Positions 1 to 11,761 are shown, counted from the stretch's first letter. The stretch is DNA of 20,086 nt from Catenaria anguillulae PL171 (GCA_002102555.1 MCFL01000373.1:1-20086); one strand, 5' to 3'. Numbers and translations: made by a program. Notes: a model not told the origin generated them from the sequence alone.

Positions 1-1785
1 CAATCTCACATTCTAAGTGCTTGCCCGCCATGGCAATCCGTTTAGCTGCTTGTGCCGCCGCCGCGAGCTTGCATGGCTCGTTAATCGAATGTCGCGAGCA
101 CACACAAACAGCGATCACAAGTCGCCGCCGGTGAAATGGCCAGCGCCGAAGGCATGAATACATGAGCTCACGAAAGATCCCCCAAAACCTTCAATTGTCT
201 GGGTACTTTTCGTGACCCTCGGACCCAATGTTGCATGTATCCACAGCTGTTACGGAAACTCGCGCTCGGCGCATTGACAACAGGGACCTTCCGGACACCT
301 CGACTGTGGAAGCGATCTGGGTTGCTCCTCGCCAATCAGTTTCGCATTTTGCACTTTCTGGACTGCGATCAGCGCTTGGCACAACAGCGCCGGCTTGACC
401 TGTGCAATGTCTCACATGCAGCCTCAAAAGGCGACGGCCACCCACCTGCACCCACCCACCCCAAAGTTTCCCTTTTCGATGTCCAGCGAGCCCACATGTA
501 CCTGTGCCCACCTCAACTCCCTATATCTCGGCACATTGCCACAACGAATGCCATCTGTCCCAATCCTCGCTTTTTGTTTTGCCGACGATGGGCGGCAGTC
601 ACCATGAGGTGCTTCACCCAATGCTATTTCATCCCACCAGTCCTGCCCTGCCAGTTTGACAAGAGCGGATGATGAAATGAAAAGGGCACGGCGTAATTGT
701 GTTTCGCCGGTTGAACTGAGCGACGCATTGTGGCGGCAGGCGGTTATCTCAGTCAAGAGGATCATTCGCAGCATGCAGGTGCGAGCCGGAGCTGCATGAT
801 GACCAGCCCACCAATGTCTGAGGCCTGAGTCCCTCAGTTCATCGAACATCGGTTATTTGTTTTGGTCCGTGTTTGGTGGGTGAGAGACGATGAGGGGACA
901 TAAGCACATCACGGCACTCTGCTTGCATCCAGCCTCCGTGTATGCATCACCTATTGCCATGCCTAGGCCGTGCAGATGGGCTGTCCGGCTTGCCAGATGC
1001 ATGTGTCGTCCTTGGCTGCAACTTGAGCACCACAAACAAACGACAACGAAACGGAAACTGCCAAGTACATGAAGGGCGAGCGATCTATGTACACACATCC
1101 CCCGTCTTGTCACCTGTACTTAACAAGCAGAGGAACCGAAGGTTTGCATCGGCGTCTTCTCATTCCCAGAGAGGCAAGCCTTTGAGCATGAACCCAAGCC
1201 TTGTCGGTATGGAAGAGGCCTGAGGCGGACAATGGAATGCAGATTATCGATGGGTTGGCAGATCCAGGATTGGCTGCGAATTAACTTGGAAAGCAGGCCA
1301 TGACATAGAGCGTGAAAGGGGTGGGAGAAGGTGAGAGAAGCAGCCTGACTGAAACGCTAGGTCCGTTCTGTGATTGATCAGGATGCAAAGTCTCAGAACA
1401 AACGAACAAAAGGTGAAAATGTCGAAATGCAGAGAGTCGCAAATCACCAGCCCATAAATGATTGGCGAGCTCGTGCCCAGACCTTTCTTCATAGTACTGC
1501 CGAAAGACGAGAGTTCAAGTTCAAGGTCCAGTTCAAGTAAGTATTGATATATAAGCAATAACACACGATGTTCGCACATTGATCGATCACCATTTCTTTC
1601 TGCTGTGGTTTGCGCGATTGAGCATTTAAGGTTATGAACATACGAAATAACACAAAGACAACCACGGATCCAGCACACCAAACTTTCCAAAACACTTGGC
1701 AGCTTATCGCAATTGCCACACAGTCACCGCAGACACCGCACGCATTTGCGCAGCTTGAACGACTTTGGCAGCCAACGAGCGTATC
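1..1785. other. Upstream region without a convincing gene
   Basis: Several open frames of 60-148 codons occur on both strands, but they overlap one another, have low-complexity or Cys/His/Pro-skewed composition and show no domain I recognise. No splice pattern joins them. The only items I can point to are a triplicated GTTCAAG motif at 1513-1537 and a TATA-like string at 1548-1554, both in the presumed promoter of the gene that starts at 1786. Confidence 0.5.
1548..1554 (+). promoter_or_regulatory. Candidate TATA box of the TmcB-like gene
   Basis: TATATAA stands 238 bp before the chosen ATG at 1786. This is far for a direct TATA-to-ATG distance, so a 5' UTR of about 200 nt is implied. It is supported only by the motif and its position. 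Confidence 0.3.
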
Positions 1786-4700
1786 ATGTTTAGCCCGCAA
1801 CAGGCGACCACGGTGGCGCCTCGGATTACCGAATCGCTCGGCCGCACTCGCCCGAGTAAGGCGCAAAGGGATTCGCCGGCACATGCTGGTGGTGGCAAGA
1901 ACGGAGTAGCACCTGCCCACCGGCAAGCCGATTTGCGAGCCATCCTCAAGACCAGCAGGCTCGAAGAGTCACTCTTTTCGCTGTCCTACCTGACCACGCA
2001 TGATAATGAGCTGTCCCCGCGCCTGTCATGGCTCTTTCTCGTACGATGCATCAGTGCTCCGTCTTTGCTTTCTTGTCTTGTTTGTTTATGCTAACGCGTC
2101 ATTCCACGCACACTGGCATGCGCCTCGATCCGATCCGCCCTTGGACGTTCATATGTAGATTGTGGAAGACAGTCAATGGCTTTCGTTTGCATTCTCGGTC
2201 TACCTTCACAAGGACATGCCAGAGGTCCTCAACCTTGCTCTTGATCCACTTCGCGCTGTCCCCGACTATGACTCGTTTGTTATCGTCAACATTGCCACCA
2301 TCCTGCTCGTCTTTACCGTCGTGGGCCTCATTGGCGTCGTGACCCTGATCATGCAACGCCGTGGAAAAGTGCCATTGCTTGCCCTTCGGGTCCTCCGCTT
2401 GCTTTGCGCCTTGATCATGACGGCGCTGTCGATTCCCATTGCCACCTTTCTCATCATGGGCTTGCACTGCGTCGACGGGAAAATGCCGAAATGGGGCACG
2501 GCGTGCTACACTTCGCCACACCTGCCCTTATACATATTCAACCTGCTGAGCTTGGTCATCTTTGTTCCACTGTTGGTGCTTGGTGTAACTTTGGTTCGTC
2601 CTTCTCGTGTTCGCTTGCTTGTTCGTCCAGCCTGCACTGGTCTCTGACACGGACTCTTTCCTTGCCTCAGTTTATTGAAACCGACCCAGCATCCAAGTCG
2701 CCCGTGAGCAAAGCCCATTCACGCATGGACAAGATTGATGTGATTGTTCGCCTGGTCTTGGTCTTGGGTGACGTGATGCTGTACAAGGCGAGCGAGACAT
2801 TCCATTGGGCATTCATGATCATCAGCGCGATCCTGTTGTGCTACTTGTCATTTAACATGTCACGGACGCAGCCATACTACAACCTGACAACGACGGCTTT
2901 TCGATCCGGCATGTGCATGTCGGCAGCGTTTGCGATGATTGCATCCATGTTTGTCCGTGGCTTTGTGGGATTCGACACAAAAGGTTATTGGATTGTTTTG
3001 GTTCCCGCGAGCATCCTTGGATTGGTTGCTGGAGCAGCTCTCGCCTACGGCTACAATCGCCAATTCCTTCAACGTATGTATTTGCCTGCAAGCGACGCAA
3101 TCGATCCTTTACTTACTCCCCGCTTGATGAATCATGTTTGTATCAACACACATATCTAGGCACCGTCCGTACTTGGCATCGCATCACGCGCGAGGAGGAA
3201 TCATTCAAAACAACGTCTTCCAGCGATGTTTCACTCGCGCCCTCACAGCAACAAACCTCAGCAGGCGTCATCAGTCCTGTCTCTGCAACGCAGGCCATGG
3301 TCGCAACACCCTTGAATCTCAATAGCACCCTGGCAAACGTTTCAGATGCTCGAACCAATTCCAGTGGAAGTATGCCAAGAAATCGCACAACATCAGCATC
3401 GGCCGCCTCACCTCGCCCGATCATGCCCTTTGGTGTCGGGCCGCGTGCTCATTCCCGCTCGGCAACCAGCTCTTCTCCTCTCAAGTCTGTGACCACACCG
3501 TGCGCAGGAAACTCGGCCGACATATTGCCTCCACTTCCTCCGTCGCAAAATGCAAATAAAATACACGAATCGACACTAGATGCGCCAGTTTCAAACCAAA
3601 CTCGCACGTCCCCTATTGTCAATCGGCAAGGACGGCCTCAGATTCGCGACTTCAACAATGGCGAAAACACCAGCGGATTTCTTCAAAAGCGTTCCGGGTC
3701 CAATGCAAAATTGCAGTTAGCCATGCCGACGGCCGAAGAGTCCGAACGTGTCATTTCGACAGTCTTGCGTGGGACTAGTACTGAGGCCCTGAATGCTGTT
3801 CGCGAGCGGGCACCAAGGCGCCGACAGAATGTGTTCGATTCGCCTCTCGAGGTTGAGGTCTGCATTCGTTTCATTCGCGAATCGCCAACCGACAAGCAGA
3901 TTTCCATTGGATTGCATTTACTTGAGGTATGCTCGTTTGGGGGTGTATGACTTCCTGCCGCTGGACTGGACTGACACAATACCTTACCACCGTCCGTAGC
4001 GTGGATTGATCGAGTTCCCATCGGATCCCATGCTCTTGCTTTTGGCGGCAACGTACCTCAGCACGTACTATGGTCAGGAAGGCGAGCGAGTTGCAGAGGG
4101 ACTCATGAAGGAGCTCGAATCGTCGCGCCAAGTGCCGCTGGACGTCAAGTTTTTGGGATACTGCCGCGAGCGGTCACTTCGCAGCGCAGGTGCGCACGTG
4201 CTTGATAAAGTTGCACTCGACTCGCTTGACCGTGAGAGCCGGTATCACCACCTGCGGGCCATGATTGCACTTCGGGATGCTTGGGAGTGTGTCCGCATCA
4301 GCGCGTCTGCTGAACGGCTTGCCGAGGTGACGGCCAAGTTGGCGTTTCATCGGACCCGAGCGCTGTCGTGCTACACTCGATTGTTGGCCAGGAACTCGCG
4401 AGACGAGAGCTCATTGCGCCTGTTTGCATCGTACTTGTCGACTGTCGAAAAGGACGAGCTGCGAGCTCAGCAGATTATCAACCTTGCTGACGATGGTATG
4501 ATTCATCCACTTGGTGACATATGCGTGGATCAGGCACTTACTCAAAGTATCCCCCTTCATTCAATATTAATTAGTTGAGGCACACAAGGTCATCCACGCT
4601 GACCATTTGGAACAGAGTCTTTTTGACTCTCAAGACGAATTGATGATCCCGCCTGCTCCAATCACCCCTCCGCCAGAATTGTTCAAGGAAATCAAGCCGA

Positions 4701-6930
4701 TACATCGCAAGGGTAGTGGTGACATGTTGGTGTCTTCTGGCTCGGCTCCGGTTGAAGGCGCCTTGTACTTTGGGTCCGACGCCCCTCCGATCACTGGGAC
4801 TTTGAACCGTGCAACATTTCACAGTACCGTCCCTGCTGGGTCTCAAAGCGGGCGTATTCCACAGCCAACGCTACCCCGGGCTGCTTCGCATCACGGATCT
4901 CAAACCTCAGGTACCAGCGCTTCTCGAGTACAGAGACAGCGCCAGTCGCTTCGCCGCGTGATTGAGGCGCGTCTCACAGCGCCGCTCAATGGTGCCACGC
5001 TGCTGGGTGTCCTGCTTGGGCTCTTTGTCCTCTCCTTGATTGTCGGCTTTGTGCTATGCTTGAATTTCATGTCGGTCAGCAGCGATTCTATCGGGACCCA
5101 GTTCACGGCAACTCGGATTGGGCGGCGAGCAGTGATTCGGATTGTCGAGAGCTTGAGGCAGATGGTGTATGGCACAGCTACTGACAACCCGACCGAGTAC
5201 CAATCCGCTGTTACGACCTTGGAAACAAACTATCTGACGATGGTATGCATCTCTTGACACTTGATCTATCAGGATGACCTGAATCACTGACATTTTCATG
5301 ACGTTAGATTCGTGACGTGTTGCCTGTCCTCAACCGCATTGACGCAGGAGACCATAAGGGAATGCCACATTTCCGAACATTTGCTCGGGTCGTTGTCAAC
5401 GAAACCCGAACAGACTACGTTCCATTGCTCAAAAGCCCAATCGAGCTCGCGAATATGGTAGTACAAGCAGCTGCCCTCGCCCTTGGCTACTCGGCCGTTG
5501 GGTCCTTGACGACAACTATTGCCAACACGGTGGCCGAATTCAAATTTGTCGCCGACAACATGTATACAGCTATCCTTCCCGCCAGTAAAGAGTTACCAAA
5601 GCAGGGAATCAACATTTACAACGAGCTCGCCAAGCAGGTGTCCACATACTTGGTTGGGAACATGGTTGTGTCGCTCGTCCTTCTGGCGTCCGTCATGATT
5701 GTCGTGTACTTTCGAGTCACCATGGCTTTCTTTGAGCGCGAGGCTCGCGTCCACGGATTGCTGCTCGGCGTTCCCAAAAAGTCAGCCCAGGCCCTTGTCA
5801 CTGCAATGGAAGAGGACATTGAAGGGTTTCGCGCAGTGACACAGTCGGACGATTGGCAAGACGCTGATATCTCGCAACCGGACATCAACCCTGGCAGTGC
5901 AAACGACTCTGCCGCAGGGGCCACGACAGAGCCTGACGCTTCCAAGAAGAGTGGCAGTGGCAGCAGTGGCAATGGCAGCAGCAGTGGCAGAGCGTCGTTT
6001 ACCGTTGGCCAAGGGTCTTCGCGTCGCTCAAAGTACATCACGCCCTTGATTGCGTGCGTGATTGGGATTGGTGGAATCGTCGTCGCTCTGTATGCACTGA
6101 CCTTGGCCTCTCTGGATGTGGATGCGGACATGAATCGGCTCTTGGATATTGGAGATGCCCGTTACCACGCGAACGCCTGGCGCATTATCGCGAGGGAGTT
6201 CGTTGCGCCAATGCCAGCCGAAGGATGGACGTTTTCAAGTGGTGCGTACTTGTCCGTTTCATTTTTTACCTTTGATGATAGTCGCTGACCTGGTCCATGC
6301 ACCATATCCCTGACAGAAACACTGCTTCAAAACTTCCGCACGTCCTTGGTCGAAGGACAGGATATCTACAATCGGCAAAAGGAGGACACAAAAGGGCTCG
6401 CTATCGAATTGCCTGAGCTCATGATTCTTCCTCGCAACTGCACGCTACCCAAGAGCTGCAACAATATCCAAGAGGTGCCCTCCGTCGGCTTCACCAAAGC
6501 CATGGCTGCGCTTCCATTCATGACCGAATACTCGCGGCTGTTGGATACTGCTCGCCTCCTCGCGGATCAGTTTATTGGTCCCGAAGCCCGTACAAGGATC
6601 AGGACCTCGGCAGCATTTGATATCTGGCGGCTTCTTGAGGCGATTTCACTGGACATTGTCGCACGGTGCCGTGAGCTCGAGGAGGGCTTGCAGGCCGTTA
6701 TTTTGCAAAGGACATTGACTGCAAAGACTTGGATCTTGACCACATTTATCCTGCTCATTGCCGCGTCATTGGCGGCATTTGCGTGCTTTGTGTATTTTGG
6801 CGTCAACCGCCTCAAGCGAGAGGCAGCAGTTCTGGTGTTGTTGTTGCATATGATTCCACCTGGAATGGCCAAGGACCAACCAGAGCTGTCTGGGTTCTTG
6901 GAGACTGGCGGGTTGACGCTCATTATGTAG
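1786..6930 (+). CDS. TmcB/TmcC-like multi-pass membrane protein with TPR-like region (8 exons)
   Basis: Exons: 1786-2040, 2159-2593, 2671-3073, 3160-3926, 4000-4495, 4575-5242, 5308-6241, 6317-6930. They sum to 4572 nt (1523 residues) with no frame conflict. Introns are 65-118 nt, mostly with CTGAC or CTAAC near the acceptor. Approximate membrane helices: 125-149, 163-187, 208-231, 253-268, 275-291, 309-327 and 336-355. A Ser/Thr-rich linker follows (about 370-560), then a helical TPR-like stretch (about 590-785; e.g. GLIEFPSDPMLLLLAATYLS). The second half has helices near 927-951, 1124-1146, 1251-1275 and 1457-1481, bracketing two loops of about 170-180 residues. A Gly/Ser/Asn linker lies near 1221-1240. 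The architecture recalls the TmcB/TmcC family named from Dictyostelium tiny-macrocyst proteins, where a membrane sensing role is suspected. That family call is from memory of the domain layout. No PAS, kinase or cyclase domain is visible before the TAG stop. The ATG at 1786 is the first in frame; the upstream codons lack an ATG. Confidence 0.72.
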
Positions 6931-7553
6931 ATTTGTATCACTCACAGTCGCGGAGGTATTCGGCGTCGCACCTCGTGCTCGACAATTGTTAACTTGTGTA
7001 TCTTTGCTGTTGTTGTGTGAATGCGGTCAATTCGCTTCAGTTTCCGATTGTCTACACTCCTTTTCTCTTCATTGATTCCCAGAGACTTCTCTGCGGTCTG
7101 ACAATGGGCCAGCAACGGCTGTCTCACATGACGGAACGGAGTGATCATCACAGTTCCTGGGCCGCGAGCAGTAGAGTACCAAATGAAACTTCTGTTTCTG
7201 ACGTCTGCCTACCTACGTCTGCTGCCTGCAGTCCATCCATTGTACTCCACGCCACGACAGGAAAGTTATTCTCTGTTTCAGCTGCAGAAGTCGTCATGTA
7301 CTTCCAGGCCATGTTGCCGACTTCCGACTCGGCCAGGAAGTCGGAATGACGGGTGTGGCAGGATCACAGTCACGGAAGCATGATGAGCCGCCGCCACTGG
7401 CACGCTTCCCCAACAAGTTTGCCGCCGCGGCCACCACGCACCCCAGCATCAGGGTCAGCACCTTCCGAGTCAACTTGAATTCGGCCATCAATGGACCTCA
7501 CCAGGACTCCCTCCCGCCGCCATGTGTCATGGGAAGTCAAGAAATATTCATAA
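6931..7553. other. Intergenic region between TmcB-like and oxidoreductase genes
   Basis: Both flanking genes are on the plus strand. Open frames here are short, overlapping and featureless. No polyadenylation hexamer AATAAA is seen just after the TAG at 6928-6930. The one structured item is an inverted repeat at 7317-7344. Confidence 0.5.
7317..7344. repeat. Perfect inverted repeat with 9-bp arms
   Basis: CCGACTTCC (7317-7325) and GGAAGTCGG (7336-7344) are perfect reverse complements separated by 10 nt. An overlapping alternative pairing, TTCCGACT (7322-7329) with AGTCGGAA (7339-7346), is also perfect. It lies about 370 bp before the oxidoreductase ATG and could be a dimeric factor site. There is no functional evidence. 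Confidence 0.5.
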
Positions 7554-7565
7554 GTATTTAAATAC
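7554..7565. promoter_or_regulatory. Palindromic AT-rich core promoter candidate
   Basis: GTATTTAAATAC is a perfect 12-bp palindrome containing a TATA-like TATTTAAATA. It stands about 150 bp before the ATG at 7714. A C/T-rich leader (ccctctctctcactctctc) sits between it and the start codon, as is common in fungal promoters. Confidence 0.4.
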
Positions 7566-7713
7566 ATACTGCCATCAAACAAACTGCACGTCTCATCACC
7601 TTCATCTCTGACGTGCCTCAACCGTGCATTTTTCCGGTCCTCATTCAAGATTGCTACCAATAGCTATAGCCCTTGCTCTCCCGAACCACTCCCTCTCTCT
7701 CACTCTCTCAAGC

Positions 7714-9293
7714 ATGTATGCTACTGCAACTCGCATTCGTGCCCTCATCATCGCTCAACGACTCCCCTTGCCTACCGCCCCGGCCTCGGCCCGCTCGCTG
7801 TCAACCGTGACTGCCCGCAAACCAACAATCGAAATGACGACAACCCCGGGCCCGCCCATGTTCCCAGCGCCCAACCCAACGCCTTCCTACTGGCTCCGCG
7901 AAGGCAACCCATTCAAGGGCCACCGAACCACCCCAGACCTCCCTGCCTCGGCCGACGTGGTCATTCTCGGCGCGGGTGTGACGGGCGTGTCCACGCTGTA
8001 CCACCTGACGCAGCTTGCGCCCGAGCTGTCGGTTGTCATGCTCGACGCGCGGTCGCTGGGCGAAGGCGCCACGGGCCGAAATGCAGGCATGGCGACTCCC
8101 TTGGCGTCGCACGGGTTCCGCGACCGCGTCCAGCACTTGGGTGGCGTGCAGCCCGCGCTCGACACGGTTGCGTTTGAGCGCAAGTGTGTGCGCGAGTTGA
8201 CGCAGACCATCCATGAGCTTGGGATTGCAGATTATGTGCAGTTGAGGCAAGGCGGAGTCGTCAATTTGGCAGAAAGCGAGCAGGAGTGGAATGACATGTT
8301 AGAGGATTTGAAGGCATACAAAGAGCAGACGGTCGAGCTCATGGACAATGACATGGAGGAGATCAAAGTTTGGGGACCTCAAGACTTGCGCAAGGTATGT
8401 ACTGACCTGGTCACTCAGTGGAACACCTGGCCGGGGCCTGGGCTACTGACACCTGGGCCGTTGAGCAGAAGCTTCGTACTGCCGGTGGTTTCTTTGGCGG
8501 AATCCACTCATCCCTTGGCTTCCAACTGTGGCCATTCCGCCTCCTCGTCGCCCTGACCCAACATTGCCTTGCCGTCAATCCAAACAACATCAACCTCCAA
8601 TTCGAAACCCTCGCTACCGGCATAGCCCGGAGCATCGACCACCCGGCGGAATACGAAATCCGCACGTCGCGCGGCCGCATTCGCGCAAAACACATTGTCC
8701 ACGCAACCAACGCCTACGTCTCGCACCTTGTTCCCTCGCTCTACGGCCACATTTACCCGGTGCGCGGCCAAATGGTTGCGGGCAAGATCGAATCCAAGCC
8801 CGACTCGCTCACGTGGCACACGGGCGCCGCTTTCAATTACGGGCTCGAGTACTTGCAGCAGCGCGACGATGGGACGCTCTTGTTGGGAGGCGGGCGCGAA
8901 TTCGCAAAGGCCACGGGCATGGAGGTTGGTGTCTTTGATGATGGCGTCACCAATCCGGCCATTACGGAAGGATTGACCAAGGTGTTTAGCGCGCGGTTCC
9001 AGGATGGCAAGCAATTGCGCGTGACGCAGGCGTGGACGGGCATCATGGGCTTTTCCAAGAATGAGCAGCCGGTCATTGGGCGGTTGCATGCCGCAAACGG
9101 AGGCCCTGCAAACCAGTTTGTTGCTGCGGGGTTCCATGGGCACGGGATGCCGAGGTGCTATCTCGCAGCCAAGAACATTGTGCTTCAGATTCTCGGCCGC
9201 AATGGGGAAGTGGATCGCGCTGTGGAGAGTTGCTTTGCTGTTCCAGAGTCGGCCGTCGAGCCGACCAAGCCGTTCCTGAAGAGCAGCGTGTAA
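7714..9293 (+). CDS. FAD-dependent oxidoreductase (DAO family), probably mitochondrial
   Basis: Two exons, 7714-8394 and 8469-9293, joined in phase 0 across a 74-nt intron (donor GTATGT, branch-like CTGAC, acceptor CAG), give 501 residues. Residues 80-91 hold the dinucleotide-binding turn (VVILGAGVTG), followed by the strand ending in LDAR and the loop GEGATGRNAG that fits FAD contact in D-amino-acid-oxidase-fold enzymes. The C-terminal part has a typical second FAD segment (WTGIMGFSKNEQPVIGRL, then AAGFHGHGM). Such enzymes oxidise amines or amino acids and release H2O2 (family knowledge); the substrate here cannot be read. The closest type I recall is the PuuB/OrdL-like group. The first ~35 residues are Arg-rich, lack acidic residues and look like a mitochondrial presequence. 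Met41 (7834) could give a form without it. The gene converges with the transporter gene, leaving 226 bp between stops. Confidence 0.88.
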
Positions 9294-9519
9294 TTGCTGG
9301 TTGATTGCTTCACCTTGCATCTTTGTCAAGTGTTTCCTTGTCGCTCTCATCATTTGTATCCAGGTCTGCAGCCATCGCGTGCGGCCCACATCTGGCCCCA
9401 TGCTTCTGACCAAACGACACTACATATATCTTGACACAGGGAAACATGAACGAGCTGATTGACAAGTGAGACATGGAGTAATCTTCGCTCACTCTGAACG
9501 CCGCCGCCTGCAGCCTGAA

Positions 9520-11306
9520 TCAAGGCTTGTGTGGCGCCAACCCCGGAATCACCTGTGACGGCGATGGTGGGGCCGGCGTGGTTGGCGTGGGCGACCGCAT
9601 CATCATGAGCGGCTGCTCGTCCTCATTCTCGGTGGCCGACTTTGCCCTCCCTTGCCCTGCCGTTTGCAGAGACGAGCGCGATCCAAACGGCGACCACATG
9701 CCTCGTAGCGACACCATGCTTGAAACCATCGTATTGGTAATGTACACGCCTTGCCGCGGCCCATCACCGCTCCCATCCGCCGGCAGCACAATCTGCGGCG
9801 GCGCCACGGTCGGTGACACGGCCGATGTCTTGAGGGCGGCCAAGTTGGTTCCGCTGGCCGCAGCCACCTTCTTTGCTGCCTTTGCTGCCGCCTCGGCCAG
9901 TTTGGCCGCGGCCTTGCGTTTGGCCTCCTCCATCTCTTTCTTGAGCTTTTGCAGTGTCATGAGCAGCACGCACGTCACAATGGTGCCACCGCCAATGTAG
10001 TCGGGCAATCCGGGCGCTTCGCCGTACGCAAACAGGTCAATCAAGAATCCTGCCGGGATTTGGACAAAGTTCATGGCCGCGCACTTTGCTGCCGTCTCGT
10101 AGCGCAGAGCGAGGTTCATGAGCAGTTGGTTTGCCAGCGACATGACCGACATGAGTGGGACCAAGAGCGTGAATTCCCACAGCGATGCCGGCGGGAACCG
10201 TTTGAATGCGCCAAAGATCTGGCCTTCCATGAATGCGGCGCCGAAAAAGGACAGAATGGCCGACCAGACGGCAAACGTGGTCGAGACTTGCATTGCGGAG
10301 ATGCTCTGTCCCTTCATTTTGCGTAGAAAGACGTACACGCCCGCCGCCGCGATCGATCCACCCATTCCTGCGAGGAGACTGAGAAGCCGCACAAGTGGCG
10401 TTATCGCATGGGCGTGACTGGTAGGCGAGTTCTGTGCCAGTCCAAATGAGCTTGGGCTGGCAATGATTCCGACTCCAAGAAGAGAGAATGCCGAGCACAC
10501 AGCGTCCAATCTCTACTGATTTCGCGCTCGCGTGGTCAGCTTTCAATCCATTTGTGGATCACAGACAATTCCGGACGGACCTCCCACGATTCGCCAAGGA
10601 TGATTCGACCGAGGATACCGACCCAGATTGGCTTGAAAAAGGTCAAAACGGTCGCCTCGCCCACGTTGAGTCCAACCAGCGCCAAGTACGTTCCGGAAAC
10701 GGACAGGAATCCGCACAACGAGCGGCCAAACATGAGCAACCGCGCACTTTCGGGTCCAAACAGCAAATCGCCCAGCGACTCCTTGATGACGGGCCACGGG
10801 ACGGCACCAGCACTGCCGCTCTTCCATTGCGCCATGTAGTACCTGAGATACGGCGATCCACACGTCCACGCTAGGCCGAGGATGGACAACGTCACTGACC
10901 GAATAAAGACCAGTTCCATCGATGCATATTCAAACGGATCCGACATGAGCTCTTTGACCACAAGCGATATCAAACATGCTGTGATGGCGTTCAGCACCAT
11001 CATGGGAAGGCCGGGGTTGATGGACTTTACCCACTCCTTGAAGGATTTGGGCTGGCTGTTGTATTCACGTCCATTAGCGGGATCGTCAGGGTGTGAGCCA
11101 TTTTGTTGGACTGACATTGTTGGATTGAAGCTTTGGGAACCCGTCGATGAAATGGAACGTGGAGCAACCGGTTGCAGCAAATGGGATTCGGGCACACCAA
11201 GGGTTGCATTGGATCGAGCGACCTGGGTACTGGAGCTGGAGCTGCTATCAACAGGAGACAGCTGCAGTTGGCCTGATGCATGAGATGGATATGCTGGACC
11301 TGACAT
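9520..11306 (-). CDS. EamA/SLC35-like ten-helix transporter
   Basis: Exon 1 is 11306-10581 and exon 2 is 10512-9520 (minus strand). The 68-nt intron 10513-10580 has donor GTCCGT and acceptor CAGTAG, and the junction is in phase 0. Without splicing exon 1 runs to a stop just after WIES; with it the expected EamA transition FFKPIWVGILGRIILGESWE to RLDAVCSAFSLLGVGIIAS is restored. The product is 572 residues. Approximate helices: 98-120, 130-149, 189-211, 214-236, 243-261, 281-304, 314-336, 351-372, 386-404 and 413-430. These are the ten helices of two EamA repeats in the drug/metabolite transporter superfamily. A Ser-rich N-tail of about 90 residues and a C-tail of about 140 residues flank them. 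The C-tail starts with an Ala/Lys/Glu helix (432-460), then is Pro/Ser-rich. Substrate and membrane are unknown. The ATG at 11306 is the first true ATG in the open frame. Confidence 0.85.
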
Positions 11307-11761
11307 GTTTGCAGTGGCTCGTCGTGTAGAGGTCGAACTGAGTCGTCCAAATGAATAATCGCCTGAGTGACAGCTCGAGAGAGTTTTGGCCTGCCGCAAC
11401 GCATGATAATGCAGCAGCAGCTAGACGCTCGCTGAATCGTTCTTTTCACACGATGTCTGGTTCCTGGTTCTGGAAGAAGAATCTTGTATTCTGTTCGCAG
11501 GAAGAGCTGATGTGACTTGACGCGTCGCATTCAATAGGCGGCTGCCACGCTTCTTGACCGGGTACACAATGGTTCAACTCTCATCTCCGGGTTACTGCGG
11601 TTACGGTGCTTCAACCTACACATCATTTCAGACAACGTGGTCAGTCCCCTCATATCCGTGCAGCTTTTCCTCGTCCTTTCCTTATGTCCGCCCAATGATT
11701 GGCCATTCAGTTATGCTGCTGATCGTTGTGATCTTCTCTCAGACTTTTGCTATGTCTTAAG
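11307..11761. other. Divergent intergenic region
   Basis: This region separates the minus-strand transporter start from a plus-strand ORF. It should hold both promoters, but no clear TATA box is visible for either. ATGs at 11452 and 11569 open short frames that could be first exons of the downstream ORF. No pairing gives a clean phase with a good donor. Confidence 0.35.

Noticed and set aside
191-849. Overlapping open frames of 70-145 codons on both strands
   Set aside because: They overlap each other in up to four frames, have no recognisable motif or splice context and start with weak or non-ATG codons; treated as chance frames in GC-rich DNA.
1244-1926. Minus-strand frames of 148 and 145 codons
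   Set aside because: Composition is Cys/Ser/Ile patchwork with no domain; part is antisense to the first exon of the TmcB-like gene.
5616-6131. 171-codon minus-strand frame
   Set aside because: It is antisense to a well-supported TmcB-like exon; the Leu/Pro run is the mirror of the Gly/Ser linker codons.
8508-9413. 301-codon minus-strand frame
   Set aside because: It is fully antisense to the second exon of the FAD oxidoreductase, whose FAD and C-terminal motifs are clear; a long antisense frame is a codon-bias shadow.
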